8,536 nt of DNA from Bifidobacteriaceae bacterium NR021 (GTDB taxonomy: Bacteria; Actinomycetota; Actinomycetes; Actinomycetales; Bifidobacteriaceae), in assembly GCA_003585845.1 (NCBI GenBank), contig NQOP01000002.1, positions 272,262 to 280,797 of the forward strand, read 5' to 3'. This document shows, one piece after another, positions 1-6,072 of this stretch (its first letter is position 1; each line of letters starts with the position of its first letter). Made by a program: the position numbers and the translations under genes. The notes under the pieces are model-generated. The model ran no database searches. It saw only the letters and a list, made by a program, of their open reading frames with translations, and was not told where the DNA came from.

Positions 1-805
1 ATACAAGATTGCCAAGTTTTTCATTTTCTGCATCCAATCGCATAGTAGCATAGGATGCCATATTTCCGCCTTTTGAATGACCTGTGACAATAATATTCGG
101 GCTGTTATTGCGCTTGTTATTGTCGCTGCACTTATTATTGTTATCGCACTTATTATTGTTATCGCACTTATTATTGTTATCGCGATTGTCACGCTTCAAA
201 TTAGTTGATTTTGCAAAAAACGAGGAAATTTTTTGCAATAAACTAGCTTTTTTTGCAATATATTTACTATATCTTTGTGTTACAGAAATTAAATACTCTG
301 CTGCTGACTCCTGAGCTGGAATTGGGCAGCGAAAAGCCATATTAAAATCTTCTTTCCACCCAACAAGCGTATTATCAGTGCCTCTAAAAGCAACAACAAT
401 AGTACTCGGATTGTCAATTCCTTCACAAGAACTAAGGTCAAAAGTAACGCCAGCAAACTGCTGTTCGCAAGATTCATGAGCATTCGATTTATCAAATCGT
501 TCAAGAATTTCGCCTACTTTAATACCTCTATAACGCGGATTAGCTGCAACTGCAAAAAGTAAATCCTGACGAAACTTATCAACCTTAGCTAATCCAGAAG
601 AAAACATCGACGAAAAATCTTCAAAACGTAGCAGATCGTAAATAGGCGTAGTCGAAAGAACTTTTGACTCACTGTTATATAGCGGAATAGATTTTGGCAT
701 ATTTATGTATGAAAGTTCGCACAAAATCAAAGCATCAACAGAATTAAAACTTCTTTGAGCAAAAGTACGAAAATCGCTTCTTACTTGATCAAGAATATTC
801 GGCAT
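1..805 (-). CDS. Mbeg1-like (DUF2974) alpha/beta-hydrolase family protein, 3' end outside window
   Basis: Open from the ATG at 805 to the window edge: 268 codons visible, no stop. The fold is read from two landmarks: an FRGTD lipase-like motif at residues 140-144 and the nucleophile elbow TGHSKGGN, with the likely catalytic Ser at residue 244. HSKGGN is typical of the Mbeg1-like/DUF2974 family; those proteins usually run to about 350-420 residues, so roughly a third, including the expected Asp and His, lies outside the window. No signal peptide or membrane segment is visible, so it is probably cytoplasmic. Substrate is unknown. Residues about 180-235 form a Lys/Asn-rich, probably disordered insert holding an 18-bp tandem repeat. 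The ATG is the only usable start: a stop codon lies two codons upstream, and there is no Shine-Dalgarno sequence. It follows the rplQ terminator and is more A/T-rich than the ribosomal genes, so it is probably a separate accessory gene. The family call is from motif recognition only. Confidence 0.82.
   Translation of the reverse strand, partial: MPNILDQVRSDFRTFAQRSFNSVDALILCELSYINMPKSIPLYNSESKVLSTTPIYDLLRFEDFSSMFSSGLAKVDKFRQDLLFAVAANPRYRGIKVGEILERFDKSNAHESCEQQFAGVTFDLSSCEGIDNPSTIVVAFRGTDNTLVGWKEDFNMAFRCPIPAQESAAEYLISVTQRYSKYIAKKASLLQKISSFFAKSTNLKRDNRDNNNKCDNNNKCDNNNKCSDNNKRNNSPNIIVTGHSKGGNMASYATMRLDAENEKLGNLV
113..184 (-). repeat. 18-bp in-frame tandem repeat inside the Mbeg1-like gene
   Basis: Three consecutive 18-bp units (131-148, 149-166, 167-184) read cttattattgttatcgca on the plus strand. 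The first two are identical and the third differs only in its last base. A decayed fourth unit with about five mismatches lies at 113-130. On the coding strand each unit encodes a six-residue Asp-Asn-Asn-Asn-Lys-Cys block, so gain or loss of a unit keeps the reading frame and only changes linker length ahead of the catalytic elbow. The repeat carries a Cys in each unit, which is unusual for an Asn-rich linker. Confidence 0.9.
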
Positions 806-810
806 AACTT

Positions 811-820
811 AATAATAATA
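811..820 (-). promoter_or_regulatory. Candidate -10 element for a leaderless Mbeg1-like transcript
   Basis: The minus strand reads TATTATTATT immediately before AAGTT and the ATG at 805. A TATTAT hexamer can be placed at 820-815 or 817-812, which would start transcription within a few bases of the ATG. No purine-rich ribosome-binding site precedes the start. No convincing -35 box is seen, because that space is occupied by the terminator stem. This is inference from a pattern common in actinobacteria; the A/T run may simply be the terminator tail. Confidence 0.35.
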
Positions 821-858
821 CAAATAAAAAACGAGCCGAGGAATTAACCTCGACTCGT
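812..858 (-). terminator. Rho-independent terminator after rplQ
   Basis: Inverted repeat 831-841 / 848-858 forms an 11-bp stem with a 6-nt loop (842-847). In the minus-strand RNA the one imperfect pair is a G-U wobble. It is followed directly on the minus strand by TTTTTTATTTG and further T-rich sequence to about 811. On the plus strand no T-run follows, so it works in one direction and closes the infA-to-rplQ operon. Confidence 0.9.
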
Positions 859-867
859 CTTAGCAAT

Positions 868-900
868 TCTTTAAGAAGCGATTAAACGCTTGCTTTAAGA
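868..900 (-). other. Extra stem-loop in the rplQ 3' untranslated region
   Basis: Arms 868-880 and 887-900 pair over 12 bp (5 bp, a one-base bulge at 892, 3 bp, one T-T mismatch, 4 bp) around a 6-nt loop. No T-run follows it in either direction. It sits between the rplQ stop and the terminator hairpin, so the rplQ transcript would end in two consecutive hairpins, perhaps protecting the 3' end from exonucleases (inference). Confidence 0.5.
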
Positions 901-934
901 TTCACTTTACCGATGCGTAAAGCTGGAATGCAAA

Positions 935-1369
935 CTACTCGGCAGCTTCTTCTTTAGCTGCAACCTTGGTAGCTGCTTCAGCTTCCTTCACAACAGCCTT
1001 CTTTGGGCTTACTGGCTCAGTTACGAGCTCAATAATTGCCTGAGGAGCGGTATCACCACGACGTGGAGCAATCTTCACGATGCGGGTATAACCACCTTCA
1101 CGCTGCTTCATCTGCTCAGCGATCTGAGTGAAAAGCACGTGAACCACGGACTTGTTGCGAATTACACGCAACACACGACGACGCGAATGCAAATCGCCAC
1201 GCTTAGCGAATGAAATCAAACGCTCAGCAAGCGGACGAAGACGCTTTGCCTTTGGCAACGTCGTTACGATACGACCGTGCTGGAAGAGGCTGGTCGCCAT
1301 ATTGGCCAGCATCAGGCGCTCATGAGCCGGGCTAGAAGCCAGACGAGGGCCTTGTTTCGGTGTAGGCAT
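935..1369 (-). CDS. rplQ: 50S ribosomal protein L17 (bL17)
   Basis: Large-subunit ribosomal protein, 144 residues. The N-terminus ([19 protein letters not shown]) and the block [20 protein letters not shown] followed by REGGYTRI are the recognisable L17 core, residues about 1-115. After that comes an Ala/Glu/Lys-rich tail (about 117-144) that longer actinobacterial L17 proteins share and that E. coli L17 lacks. The ATG at 1369 is preceded by a perfect AAGGAG at 1375-1380, which fixes the start. It is the last gene of the operon, 77 bp after rpoA, with the two-hairpin 3' region downstream. truA, a common next gene in related bacteria, is not found here. Confidence 0.97.
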   Translation of the reverse strand: MPTPKQGPRLASSPAHERLMLANMATSLFQHGRIVTTLPKAKRLRPLAERLISFAKRGDLHSRRRVLRVIRNKSVVHVLFTQIAEQMKQREGGYTRIVKIAPRRGDTAPQAIIELVTEPVSPKKAVVKEAEAATKVAAKEEAAE

Positions 1370-1383
1370 TATTACTCCTTATT

Positions 1384-1431
1384 GTCGCATCGTTCAGGTG
1401 GGCATCAACCCGAACATCCGAACGTTACGAC
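1384..1431 (-). other. Stem-loop in the rpoA-rplQ spacer
   Basis: GTCG (1384-1387) pairs with CGAC (1428-1431) and CGTTC (1391-1395) pairs with GAACG (1420-1424), separated by a symmetric 3x3 internal loop. The stem ends four bases before the rplQ Shine-Dalgarno sequence, so it could influence ribosome loading or mark an RNA-processing site. No T-run follows, so it is not a terminator. Its function is unknown. Confidence 0.4.
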
Positions 1432-1446
1432 GATTGCAGATGGAAC

Positions 1447-2442
1447 TTACTCGTCTTCAGGCGAGAAGAAAGTGCCACCTTCGAGATTATTGGCGTCGAA
1501 GCCAATCGGTGAAGCCTTCAAAGACAGACCCATTGCCTGCAACTTTTCTTTAACTTCATCGATGGATTTCATGCCGAAATTACGAATATCGAGCAAATCC
1601 TGCTCAGTGTGAACTACCAGTTCGCCGACTGTATGAATACCCTCACGCTTCAAGCAATTATAGCTACGCTGAGTAAAATTCATATCTTCAATCGGTATAG
1701 CCAACTGAGAATCAGCTTCATCATGAGTTGGCGCTGGACCAACTTCAACACCTTCGGCATCAACATTAAGCTCACGGCAAAGACCGAAAAGTTCAACTAA
1801 AGTCGAGCCTGCAGATGCAACTGCATCACGCGGTGTAATAGCTGGCTTGGTTTCCACATCCAGGATGAGCTTATCGAAGTCCGTGCGCTGTTCCACGCGG
1901 GTAGCTTCGACCTTATAGCTCACCTTCAAAACTGGTGAGTAGATCGAATCCACAGGAATGCGGCCGATTTCGCTGTTCTCCTGCTTATTCATCTGAGCTG
2001 GCACGTAGCCGCGACCGCGTTCAACAGTAAACTCAATTTCAAGTTCACCATCTTCTGCGAGTGTAGCAATATGCAAGTCAGGATTAGCAATAGTAACACC
2101 GGCTGGAGGAGTAATATCTCCAGCAGTGGCCTCACCTTTACCATTCTTGCGCAAATACATCACTACAGGCTCGTCGTACTCACTCGTGAGCACGATGCCC
2201 TTGATGTTCAGCAGAATTTCAGTGACATCTTCTTCAACACCTGGCAGAGTCGTAAACTCATGCAAAGCTCCAGAGATGCGGACCGAAGTAACGGCAGCAC
2301 CTGGAATAGAGCTTAACAAGGTACGACGCAGCGAATTGCCGAGAGTGTAGCCAAAACCTGGTTCCAGCGGCTCAATAGTAAAGCGAGAACGCTGGGGATT
2401 CAGTGATTCCTCGGTAAGTGTCGGACGCTGTGCGATAAGCAC
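1447..2442 (-). CDS. rpoA: DNA-directed RNA polymerase subunit alpha
   Basis: 331 residues, the usual length. The N-terminal assembly domain (about 1-235) includes the conserved [15 protein letters not shown] at 31-45, which mediates the alpha dimer and contacts beta/beta'. The C-terminal domain (about 250-315) keeps the residues that bind UP elements and activators. By alignment with E. coli R265, N268, C269, G296, K298 and S299 these are R259, N262, C263, G290, K292 and S293. The start is GTG at 2442, backed by AAAGGA at 2450-2455, seven bases upstream. It lies directly after rpsK, with no rpsD between them, and 77 bp before rplQ, so it is co-transcribed with ribosomal protein genes. Confidence 0.98.
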   Translation of the reverse strand: MLIAQRPTLTEESLNPQRSRFTIEPLEPGFGYTLGNSLRRTLLSSIPGAAVTSVRISGALHEFTTLPGVEEDVTEILLNIKGIVLTSEYDEPVVMYLRKNGKGEATAGDITPPAGVTIANPDLHIATLAEDGELEIEFTVERGRGYVPAQMNKQENSEIGRIPVDSIYSPVLKVSYKVEATRVEQRTDFDKLILDVETKPAITPRDAVASAGSTLVELFGLCRELNVDAEGVEVGPAPTHDEADSQLAIPIEDMNFTQRSYNCLKREGIHTVGELVVHTEQDLLDIRNFGMKSIDEVKEKLQAMGLSLKASPIGFDANNLEGGTFFSPEDE

Positions 2443-2473
2443 TTTGGTATCCTTTCAGCTTCTGGTCGGTGGT

Positions 2474-2521
2474 GCACTCGCCGCCCATAAGCGGGTTGGA
2501 TGGATGGATTCGTAAGAGTGC
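2474..2521 (-). other. Stem-loop in the rpsK-rpoA spacer
   Basis: GCACTC (2474-2479) and GAGTGC (2516-2521) pair perfectly and enclose a smaller CCGC/GCGG stem (2481-2484 / 2491-2494). The loop also holds GGAT three times in tandem (2498-2509). The outer stem abuts the rpsK stop codon. No T-run follows. In operons that carry rpsD, that gene would sit here. Confidence 0.4.
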
Positions 2522-2920
2522 TCAGACGCGGCGACGCTTTGGTGGGCGTACGCCGTTATGCGCTTGCGGGGTAACGTCGGTAATAGAACCAACTTCGAGA
2601 CCCGCGGACTGGAGGGAACGGATAGCGGTTTCACGACCGGAACCTGGACCCTTAACAAACACGTCGACCTTCTTGAGGCCATGCTCCATTGCCTTGCGTG
2701 CAGCAGACTCAGCAGCCATACCTGCAGCGTAAGGAGTCGACTTACGGGAACCCTTAAAGCCGACATCACCGCCGGAAGCCCAAGAAAGGACTGCACCGGA
2801 TGGATCGGTAATGGAGATAATCGTGTTATTGAATGTTGATTTAATATGCGCCTGCCCAACCGGCACCGACTTGCGGTCCCGGCGACGCGGCTTGCGCGAG
2901 GCTTGCTTTGCAGCTGCCAT
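2522..2920 (-). CDS. rpsK: 30S ribosomal protein S11 (uS11)
   Basis: 132 residues. S11 lies in the 30S platform and contacts 16S rRNA near the mRNA exit. The S11 core is plain: the stretch [18 protein letters not shown] at 22-39, then [18 protein letters not shown], and the conserved end [12 protein letters not shown] at 121-132. The Asn-Gly at 122-123 matches the site that becomes isoaspartate in E. coli S11. A basic tail (about 1-20) precedes the core, as usual in actinobacteria. The start is the ATG at 2920, with a modest GAGGG five to ten bases upstream. It lies 83 bp after rpsM. Confidence 0.97.
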   Translation of the reverse strand: MAAAKQASRKPRRRDRKSVPVGQAHIKSTFNNTIISITDPSGAVLSWASGGDVGFKGSRKSTPYAAGMAAESAARKAMEHGLKKVDVFVKGPGSGRETAIRSLQSAGLEVGSITDVTPQAHNGVRPPKRRRV

Positions 2921-2956
2921 TGACCCTCGTTTCCTAATGACGAATGAGTTGGTATG

Positions 2957-2988
2957 TCTAGACGATGGAAATATATCCGTGGCCTAGA
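2957..2988 (-). other. Stem-loop in the rpsM-rpsK spacer
   Basis: TCTAG (2957-2961) pairs with CTAGA (2984-2988), and an inner helix joins 2965-2969 with 2976-2980 (one G-T wobble) around a 6-nt A/T loop. It is weak alone but matches the pattern of a stem-loop in every long spacer of this operon. No terminator-like T-run is present. Confidence 0.3.
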
Positions 2989-3003
2989 GCCGACCACCGA
3001 CTA

Positions 3004-3381
3004 CTATCGGGTGGCCTTCTTCTTCCCGGCGACAGTACGCTTCGGACCCTTGCGAGTACGAGCATTAGTCTTGGTACGCTGACCACGCACAGGAAGACCC
3101 TTGCGATGACGCTGGCCTTGATAGCAGTTGATCTGAATCTTACGACGGATGTCAGCGTCGATTTCACGACGCAAATCGCCTTCAATCTTGTAATTGGCCT
3201 CAAGATAATCACGCAAGGTGATCAGCTGTTCATCCGTAAGATCCTTGACGCGAGTGTCCGGATTAACACCGGTCGCGGCAAGCGTTTCCTTAGCGCGAGT
3301 ACGACCAACACCAAAAATGTAGGTGAGGGCAATCTCAATGCGCTTCTCATTGGGAATATCTACTCCGGCAAGACGTGCCAT
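3004..3381 (-). CDS. rpsM: 30S ribosomal protein S13 (uS13)
   Basis: 125 residues. S13 sits in the 30S head and contacts S19, 23S rRNA and the P-site tRNA through its basic tail. Visible features are the start [14 protein letters not shown], the helix-two-turn region [13 protein letters not shown] at 22-34, and the S13 signature [13 protein letters not shown] at 96-108, followed by a Lys/Arg-rich tail. The reading frame stays open 27 codons further upstream to 3462. I chose the ATG at 3381 because AAAGGA lies seven bases before it and the family N-terminus begins there. It is the first gene after the 144-bp structured spacer behind rpmJ. Confidence 0.97.
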   Translation of the reverse strand: MARLAGVDIPNEKRIEIALTYIFGVGRTRAKETLAATGVNPDTRVKDLTDEQLITLRDYLEANYKIEGDLRREIDADIRRKIQINCYQGQRHRKGLPVRGQRTKTNARTRKGPKRTVAGKKKATR

Positions 3382-3422
3382 TGTAATTCCTTTACTGTTA
3401 CGCAGGTCGTGCACCAAGTCTT

Positions 3423-3467
3423 CCGCACTAATAGAAATTAAATGCGGCCTGGGCCTGCGCACCCAGG
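3423..3467 (-). promoter_or_regulatory. Two adjacent stem-loops in the leader before rpsM
   Basis: CCTGGG/CCCAGG (3448-3453 / 3462-3467, 8-nt loop) and CCGCA/TGCGG (3423-3427 / 3443-3447, 15-nt A/T-rich loop) lie end to end in the 144-bp rpmJ-rpsM spacer. No T-run follows, so these are not intrinsic terminators. In E. coli and B. subtilis the S4-binding autoregulatory RNA sits just upstream of rpsM; this leader is in the equivalent place, but rpsD is not in this operon and I cannot show S4 binding. Confidence 0.45.
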
Positions 3468-3525
3468 GTTCAGCTTAGGCTGTGACTTAGCGCCTTATTC
3501 TTTGTATTCCGCGATGGAAATCTGC

Positions 3526-3639
3526 TCAGCCCTGACGCTGCTTATGACGTGGGTTAATGCAGATCACCATGACGCGGCCGTGACGGCGGATCACGCGGCA
3601 GTTTTCGCAGATCCTCTTCACGCTAGGGCTGACCTTCAT
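3526..3639 (-). CDS. rpmJ: 50S ribosomal protein L36 (bL36), zinc-ribbon form
   Basis: 37 residues, starting [14 protein letters not shown]. It is a small zinc protein of the 50S subunit that packs between 23S rRNA helices. Ligands C11, C14, C27 and H32 are all present, so this is the zinc-binding type, not the zinc-free paralogue some bacteria switch to in zinc shortage. The start is the ATG at 3639 with AAAGGA five bases upstream; the stop is TGA at 3526-3528. It is 20 bp after infA, the standard infA-rpmJ-rpsM order. The gene was read by eye because of its small size; every residue fits L36. Confidence 0.97.
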   Translation of the reverse strand: MKVSPSVKRICENCRVIRRHGRVMVICINPRHKQRQG

Positions 3640-3659
3640 GGTTTTCCTTTGCTTGTACC

Positions 3660-3878
3660 TTACTTATAACGGTACGTAATACGCCCACGATTCAGATCGT
3701 AAGGGCTCATCTCTAGCACCACACGATCCTGAGGAAGAATGCGAATATAATTTTTACGCATCTTACCAGAGATCGTAGCTAAAACAATGTGCTCATTCTC
3801 AAGCTGAACGCGAAACATCGCATTTGGTAGTGCTTCTACTACCGTGCCTTCGACTTCAATCACACCGTCTTTTGCCAT
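3660..3878 (-). CDS. infA: Translation initiation factor IF-1
   Basis: 72 residues, the family length. IF-1 is a single OB-fold that occupies the 30S A site during initiation and aids IF-2 and IF-3. The family sequence [20 protein letters not shown], then [17 protein letters not shown] at 37-53 and the end [15 protein letters not shown] are clear. An open frame extends 30 codons upstream to 3968, but the IF-1 N-terminus and a GAGG four to seven bases ahead select the ATG at 3878. It is probably the first gene of a transcription unit running through rplQ, because a promoter candidate lies in the 142-bp spacer before it. map, which often precedes infA elsewhere, is missing. Confidence 0.97.
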   Translation of the reverse strand: MAKDGVIEVEGTVVEALPNAMFRVQLENEHIVLATISGKMRKNYIRILPQDRVVLEMSPYDLNRGRITYRYK

Positions 3879-3922
3879 GAGCCTCGTTCCGTTCCTTGGG
3901 CATACTACTTTGCGCATCCGAA

Positions 3923-3978
3923 GACACGCCAATCTTCTATAATACAGTAAATGCGTCCCATTCAACACTCGGCGTGTC
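3923..3978. repeat. 8-bp inverted repeat enclosing the infA promoter candidate
   Basis: GACACGCC at 3923-3930 and its exact complement GGCGTGTC at 3971-3978 are 40 bp apart, with the proposed -10 and -35 boxes between them. A second inverted repeat, ATGCGT (3951-3956) / ACGCAT (3986-3991), overlaps. It could be paired half-sites for a regulator or an RNA stem if transcription starts further upstream. Nothing identifies a regulator. Confidence 0.55.
3936..3965 (-). promoter_or_regulatory. Candidate promoter for infA-rpmJ-rpsM-rpsK-rpoA-rplQ
   Basis: On the minus strand, TTGAAT (3960-3965) could serve as a -35 box, with TATAGA (3936-3941, 18-bp spacer) or TATTAT (3939-3944, 15-bp spacer) as a -10 box. 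Neither spacing is the ideal 17, so the match is moderate. It would give a leader of about 50 bases before infA. Its place in the only long spacer between adk and infA supports it. Confidence 0.45.
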
Positions 3979-3996
3979 GAACAGAACGCATCTTAC

Positions 3997-4012
3997 TTTT
4001 TAAATTTAAAAA
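3997..4012. repeat. Perfect 16-bp A/T palindrome after adk
   Basis: TTTTTAAATTTAAAAA is fully self-complementary and lies nine bases past the adk stop codon. An all-A/U RNA hairpin would be weak, so a terminator role is doubtful. It may be a bent or easily melted DNA element upstream of the infA promoter, similar in composition to an UP element, but it lies about 30 bp upstream of the proposed -35 box. Confidence 0.6.
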
Positions 4013-4020
4013 CGCACTAC

Positions 4021-4581
4021 TTAATTAAGTGATTCAACAATGCGATTATTGATTTCCTTAATATCTCCAACGCCATCTACTTCAACCAACTGACCGCGGC
4101 TATCATAAATATCAAGCAATGGAGCTGTTTCTTTCTCATACGTTTCCAAACGCTTAGCAATTACTTCTGGAGTATCGTCAGAACGACCTTGCTCCACTGC
4201 ACGCTTTTGCATGCGTTCGAGCAAAACATCGCGCTCAGCCTCGAGAGCCACAACGTGATCGAGAGGAGTGCCAAGCTCTTCCAACATACGATCTAAAGCT
4301 TGAACCTGAGAAGCGTTGCGAGGATAACCATCAAGAATCCAACCGCTCTTCGCATCATCTTGAGCAAGACGATCCTTAACAATGCTGTTTGTCAGCTCAT
4401 CTGGAACCAACTCGCCCTTGTCAAGATATCCCTGAACCTGTTTTCCAAGCTCAGTATGATTCTTAAGGTTATAGCGGAAAATATCACCAGTAGAAATCGC
4501 TGGAATGCCATAATGCTCACTTAACAAAGCAGCCTGAGTGCCTTTTCCAACGCCCTGTGGACCCATAATTAATAATCGCAT
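4021..4581 (-). CDS. adk: Adenylate kinase
   Basis: 186 residues. It catalyses ATP + AMP to 2 ADP in the cytoplasm. The P-loop GPQGVGKGT is at 7-15 with the catalytic Lys at 13; the AMP-site motif STGDIFR is at 30-36 and DGYPR at 84-88 (DGFPR in most enzymes). The segment after about 120 is the short LID form, without the four-Cys zinc insertion, which fits the small size. Two in-frame ATGs compete, at 4587 and 4581. AAGGAG directly abuts the first and lies six bases before the second, so 4581 is the start and the protein begins MRLLIMGPQG. It lies 28 bp after secY and is almost certainly co-transcribed with it. Confidence 0.97.
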   Translation of the reverse strand: MRLLIMGPQGVGKGTQAALLSEHYGIPAISTGDIFRYNLKNHTELGKQVQGYLDKGELVPDELTNSIVKDRLAQDDAKSGWILDGYPRNASQVQALDRMLEELGTPLDHVVALEAERDVLLERMQKRAVEQGRSDDTPEVIAKRLETYEKETAPLLDIYDSRGQLVEVDGVGDIKEINNRIVESLN

Positions 4582-4609
4582 ATTCATCTCCTTAGCTCGC
4601 TAACTGTAG

Positions 4610-5953
4610 TTACTTAGATACTTGCTTTTGATCATCATGCTTGAACAAGAAACCAGCGTACTGGAATTGTTCAGTTTGAGCCTTTGCTTGACGCAATGTA
4701 TCCAAACCAACGCCAGCAATAATCAAAATTGTTGTACCACCGAATGGCAATTTTGTATTCAAATGCAAAGCCATAATCAAAACGGTAGGAATCAATGCAA
4801 CAAAGAGCAAATAAATAGCACCGACAGTATTCAATCTGTTCATAACATAGCTAAGATAATGACTTGTAGCGCTACCAGCGCGAATGCCTGGGATGAAGCC
4901 ACCATACTCTTTCATGTTATCTGCAGTCTCATCAGGATTAAAAGTAATCTCTGTGTAGAAGAAGCAGAAGAACACAATCATTACTGTGTAAAACGCAATA
5001 TACCAAGCAGAAGTGGAATTAGCCAAATTAGCTTCAATCCAATTCACCCAAGCCTTGCTCTTATCTCCAAACTGGGCAATAAGAGTAGGAACAGCAAGAA
5101 TTGACGAAGCAAAGATTGGTGGAATAACACCACTCATATTCACCTTTAATGGCAAATAAGTCGAAGAGCCACCATACATCTTTCGACCAATCATGCGGCG
5201 CGTATACTGCACAGGGATACGACGCTGAGCAAGCTCAACAAAGTCAACAAATATGAGGATAACAATCAAAACGCCACCAACAATAGCGAACTTATTCCAA
5301 TCGCCATCAGAACCGTTGGTGCCCCAACCAATCTCCCAAAGCTTTGGCAAGAAGCCAGAGCAAATAGACATAAAGATTAAGACAGACATGCCCTGACCGA
5401 TACCCTTATCGGTGATGAGTTCTGCCATCCACATAATAAGACCAGTGCCGCCAGTCATGATCAAAACCATGACAATAAGGCTCCACATGCTTCCGTCTGG
5501 AATAATATTATTTCCGCACTGATAATTAAACAAAGCGCCCGTACGTGCTGTTACCAAAATCGTAGTAGATTGCAAAATTGCCAATCCAATAGTTAGGTAA
5601 CGCGTGTACTGCGTAAGCTTTGTTTCTCCAGACTGACCTTCTTTATGAAGAGCTTCGAAGCGAGGAATAACCACGCGCAAAAGCTGAATCACAATGGAAG
5701 CAGTGATGTAAGGCATGACACCCAAAGCAAAAATAGAAAGCTGCAACAGCGAGCCACCTGAGAACAAGTTAACTAACCCAATAAAGTTCTCGCTCGATGA
5801 AGCTAATTTAACAGTGCAAGCATGCACAACTTTATAGTCCACACCCGGAATCGGAATGAATGAACCAATACGATAAATAATTATCATAGCGAAGACGAAG
5901 AGGATCTTGTTCCTCAACTCCTTCGTCCTGAAGGCCTGGATTAACGTTTTCAC
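4610..5953 (-). CDS. secY: Protein translocase subunit SecY
   Basis: 447 residues, with about ten hydrophobic helices as expected for the channel of the SecYEG translocon. Family marks are the first helix and GSFIPIPGVDY at 30-40, the plug and TM2 region around LFSGGSLLQLSIFALGVMPY at 63-82, GQGMSVLIF at 187-195, and the cytoplasmic loop QRRIPVQYTRRM at 243-254 that contacts SecA and ribosomes. It starts with GTG at 5953; GGAGGA at 5962-5967 is eight bases ahead and the N-terminus MKTLIQAFRTKELR fits the family. Cys46 and Cys146 both fall in loops predicted outside the membrane. The gene lies 196 bp after rplO, behind a terminator, and may have its own promoter, though none is clear. Confidence 0.98.
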   Translation of the reverse strand: MKTLIQAFRTKELRNKILFVFAMIIIYRIGSFIPIPGVDYKVVHACTVKLASSSENFIGLVNLFSGGSLLQLSIFALGVMPYITASIVIQLLRVVIPRFEALHKEGQSGETKLTQYTRYLTIGLAILQSTTILVTARTGALFNYQCGNNIIPDGSMWSLIVMVLIMTGGTGLIMWMAELITDKGIGQGMSVLIFMSICSGFLPKLWEIGWGTNGSDGDWNKFAIVGGVLIVILIFVDFVELAQRRIPVQYTRRMIGRKMYGGSSTYLPLKVNMSGVIPPIFASSILAVPTLIAQFGDKSKAWVNWIEANLANSTSAWYIAFYTVMIVFFCFFYTEITFNPDETADNMKEYGGFIPGIRAGSATSHYLSYVMNRLNTVGAIYLLFVALIPTVLIMALHLNTKLPFGGTTILIIAGVGLDTLRQAKAQTEQFQYAGFLFKHDDQKQVSK

Positions 5954-5977
5954 CTGGGTCTTCCTCCCTTTTTTCGC

Positions 5978-6066
5978 GCACTCCTAGGCGCAACAGTGCA
6001 AAAAACAAACTCTGAGGCAATAGTTTAACTCACGGTACCTACTGGAATAGGTTATTGGTGAGTTTT
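5978..6066 (-). promoter_or_regulatory. Structured leader upstream of secY
   Basis: Between the terminator and the secY ribosome-binding site lie three possible stem-loops: AACTCAC/GTGAGTT (6027-6033 / 6058-6064) with inner ACCTA/TAGGT (6037-6041 / 6048-6052); AAACT/AGTTT (6007-6011 / 6022-6026), followed on the minus strand by G and six T; and GCACT/AGTGC (5978-5982 / 5995-5999). The segment GAGTTT (6060-6065) can also pair with AAACTC (6007-6012), which excludes the first two stems. It resembles an attenuator but matches no riboswitch class I know. No consensus promoter was found here. Confidence 0.4.
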
Positions 6067-6072
6067 GATGAT

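Noticed and set aside
113..184. Short direct repeats as a CRISPR-like array
   Set aside because: The units are directly abutting with no spacers and encode a protein linker.
84..314. Plus-strand ORF of 76 codons with Leu-Leu-Leu-Leu-Ser-His repeats that looks like a membrane or signal peptide
   Set aside because: It is the antisense reading of the 18-bp repeat in the Mbeg1-like gene. The minus-strand frame is open over the whole region and carries recognisable family motifs.
2455..2997. Minus-strand ORF of 180 codons overlapping rpsK
   Set aside because: It is an alternative frame of rpsK and its spacers; the rpsK frame is an unmistakable S11.
3382..3462. N-terminal extension of S13 from an upstream ATG
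   Set aside because: The extension has no ribosome-binding site and runs through the structured leader; the internal ATG at 3381 has a good Shine-Dalgarno sequence and the family N-terminus.
3938..3943. Plus-strand TATAAT as a divergent promoter
   Set aside because: No -35 box lies at a suitable distance, and no plus-strand gene follows.
3997..4012. A/T palindrome as a terminator for adk
   Set aside because: The stem is entirely A-T with no loop-closing G-C pairs and no separate T-run, so it would be unstable as RNA.
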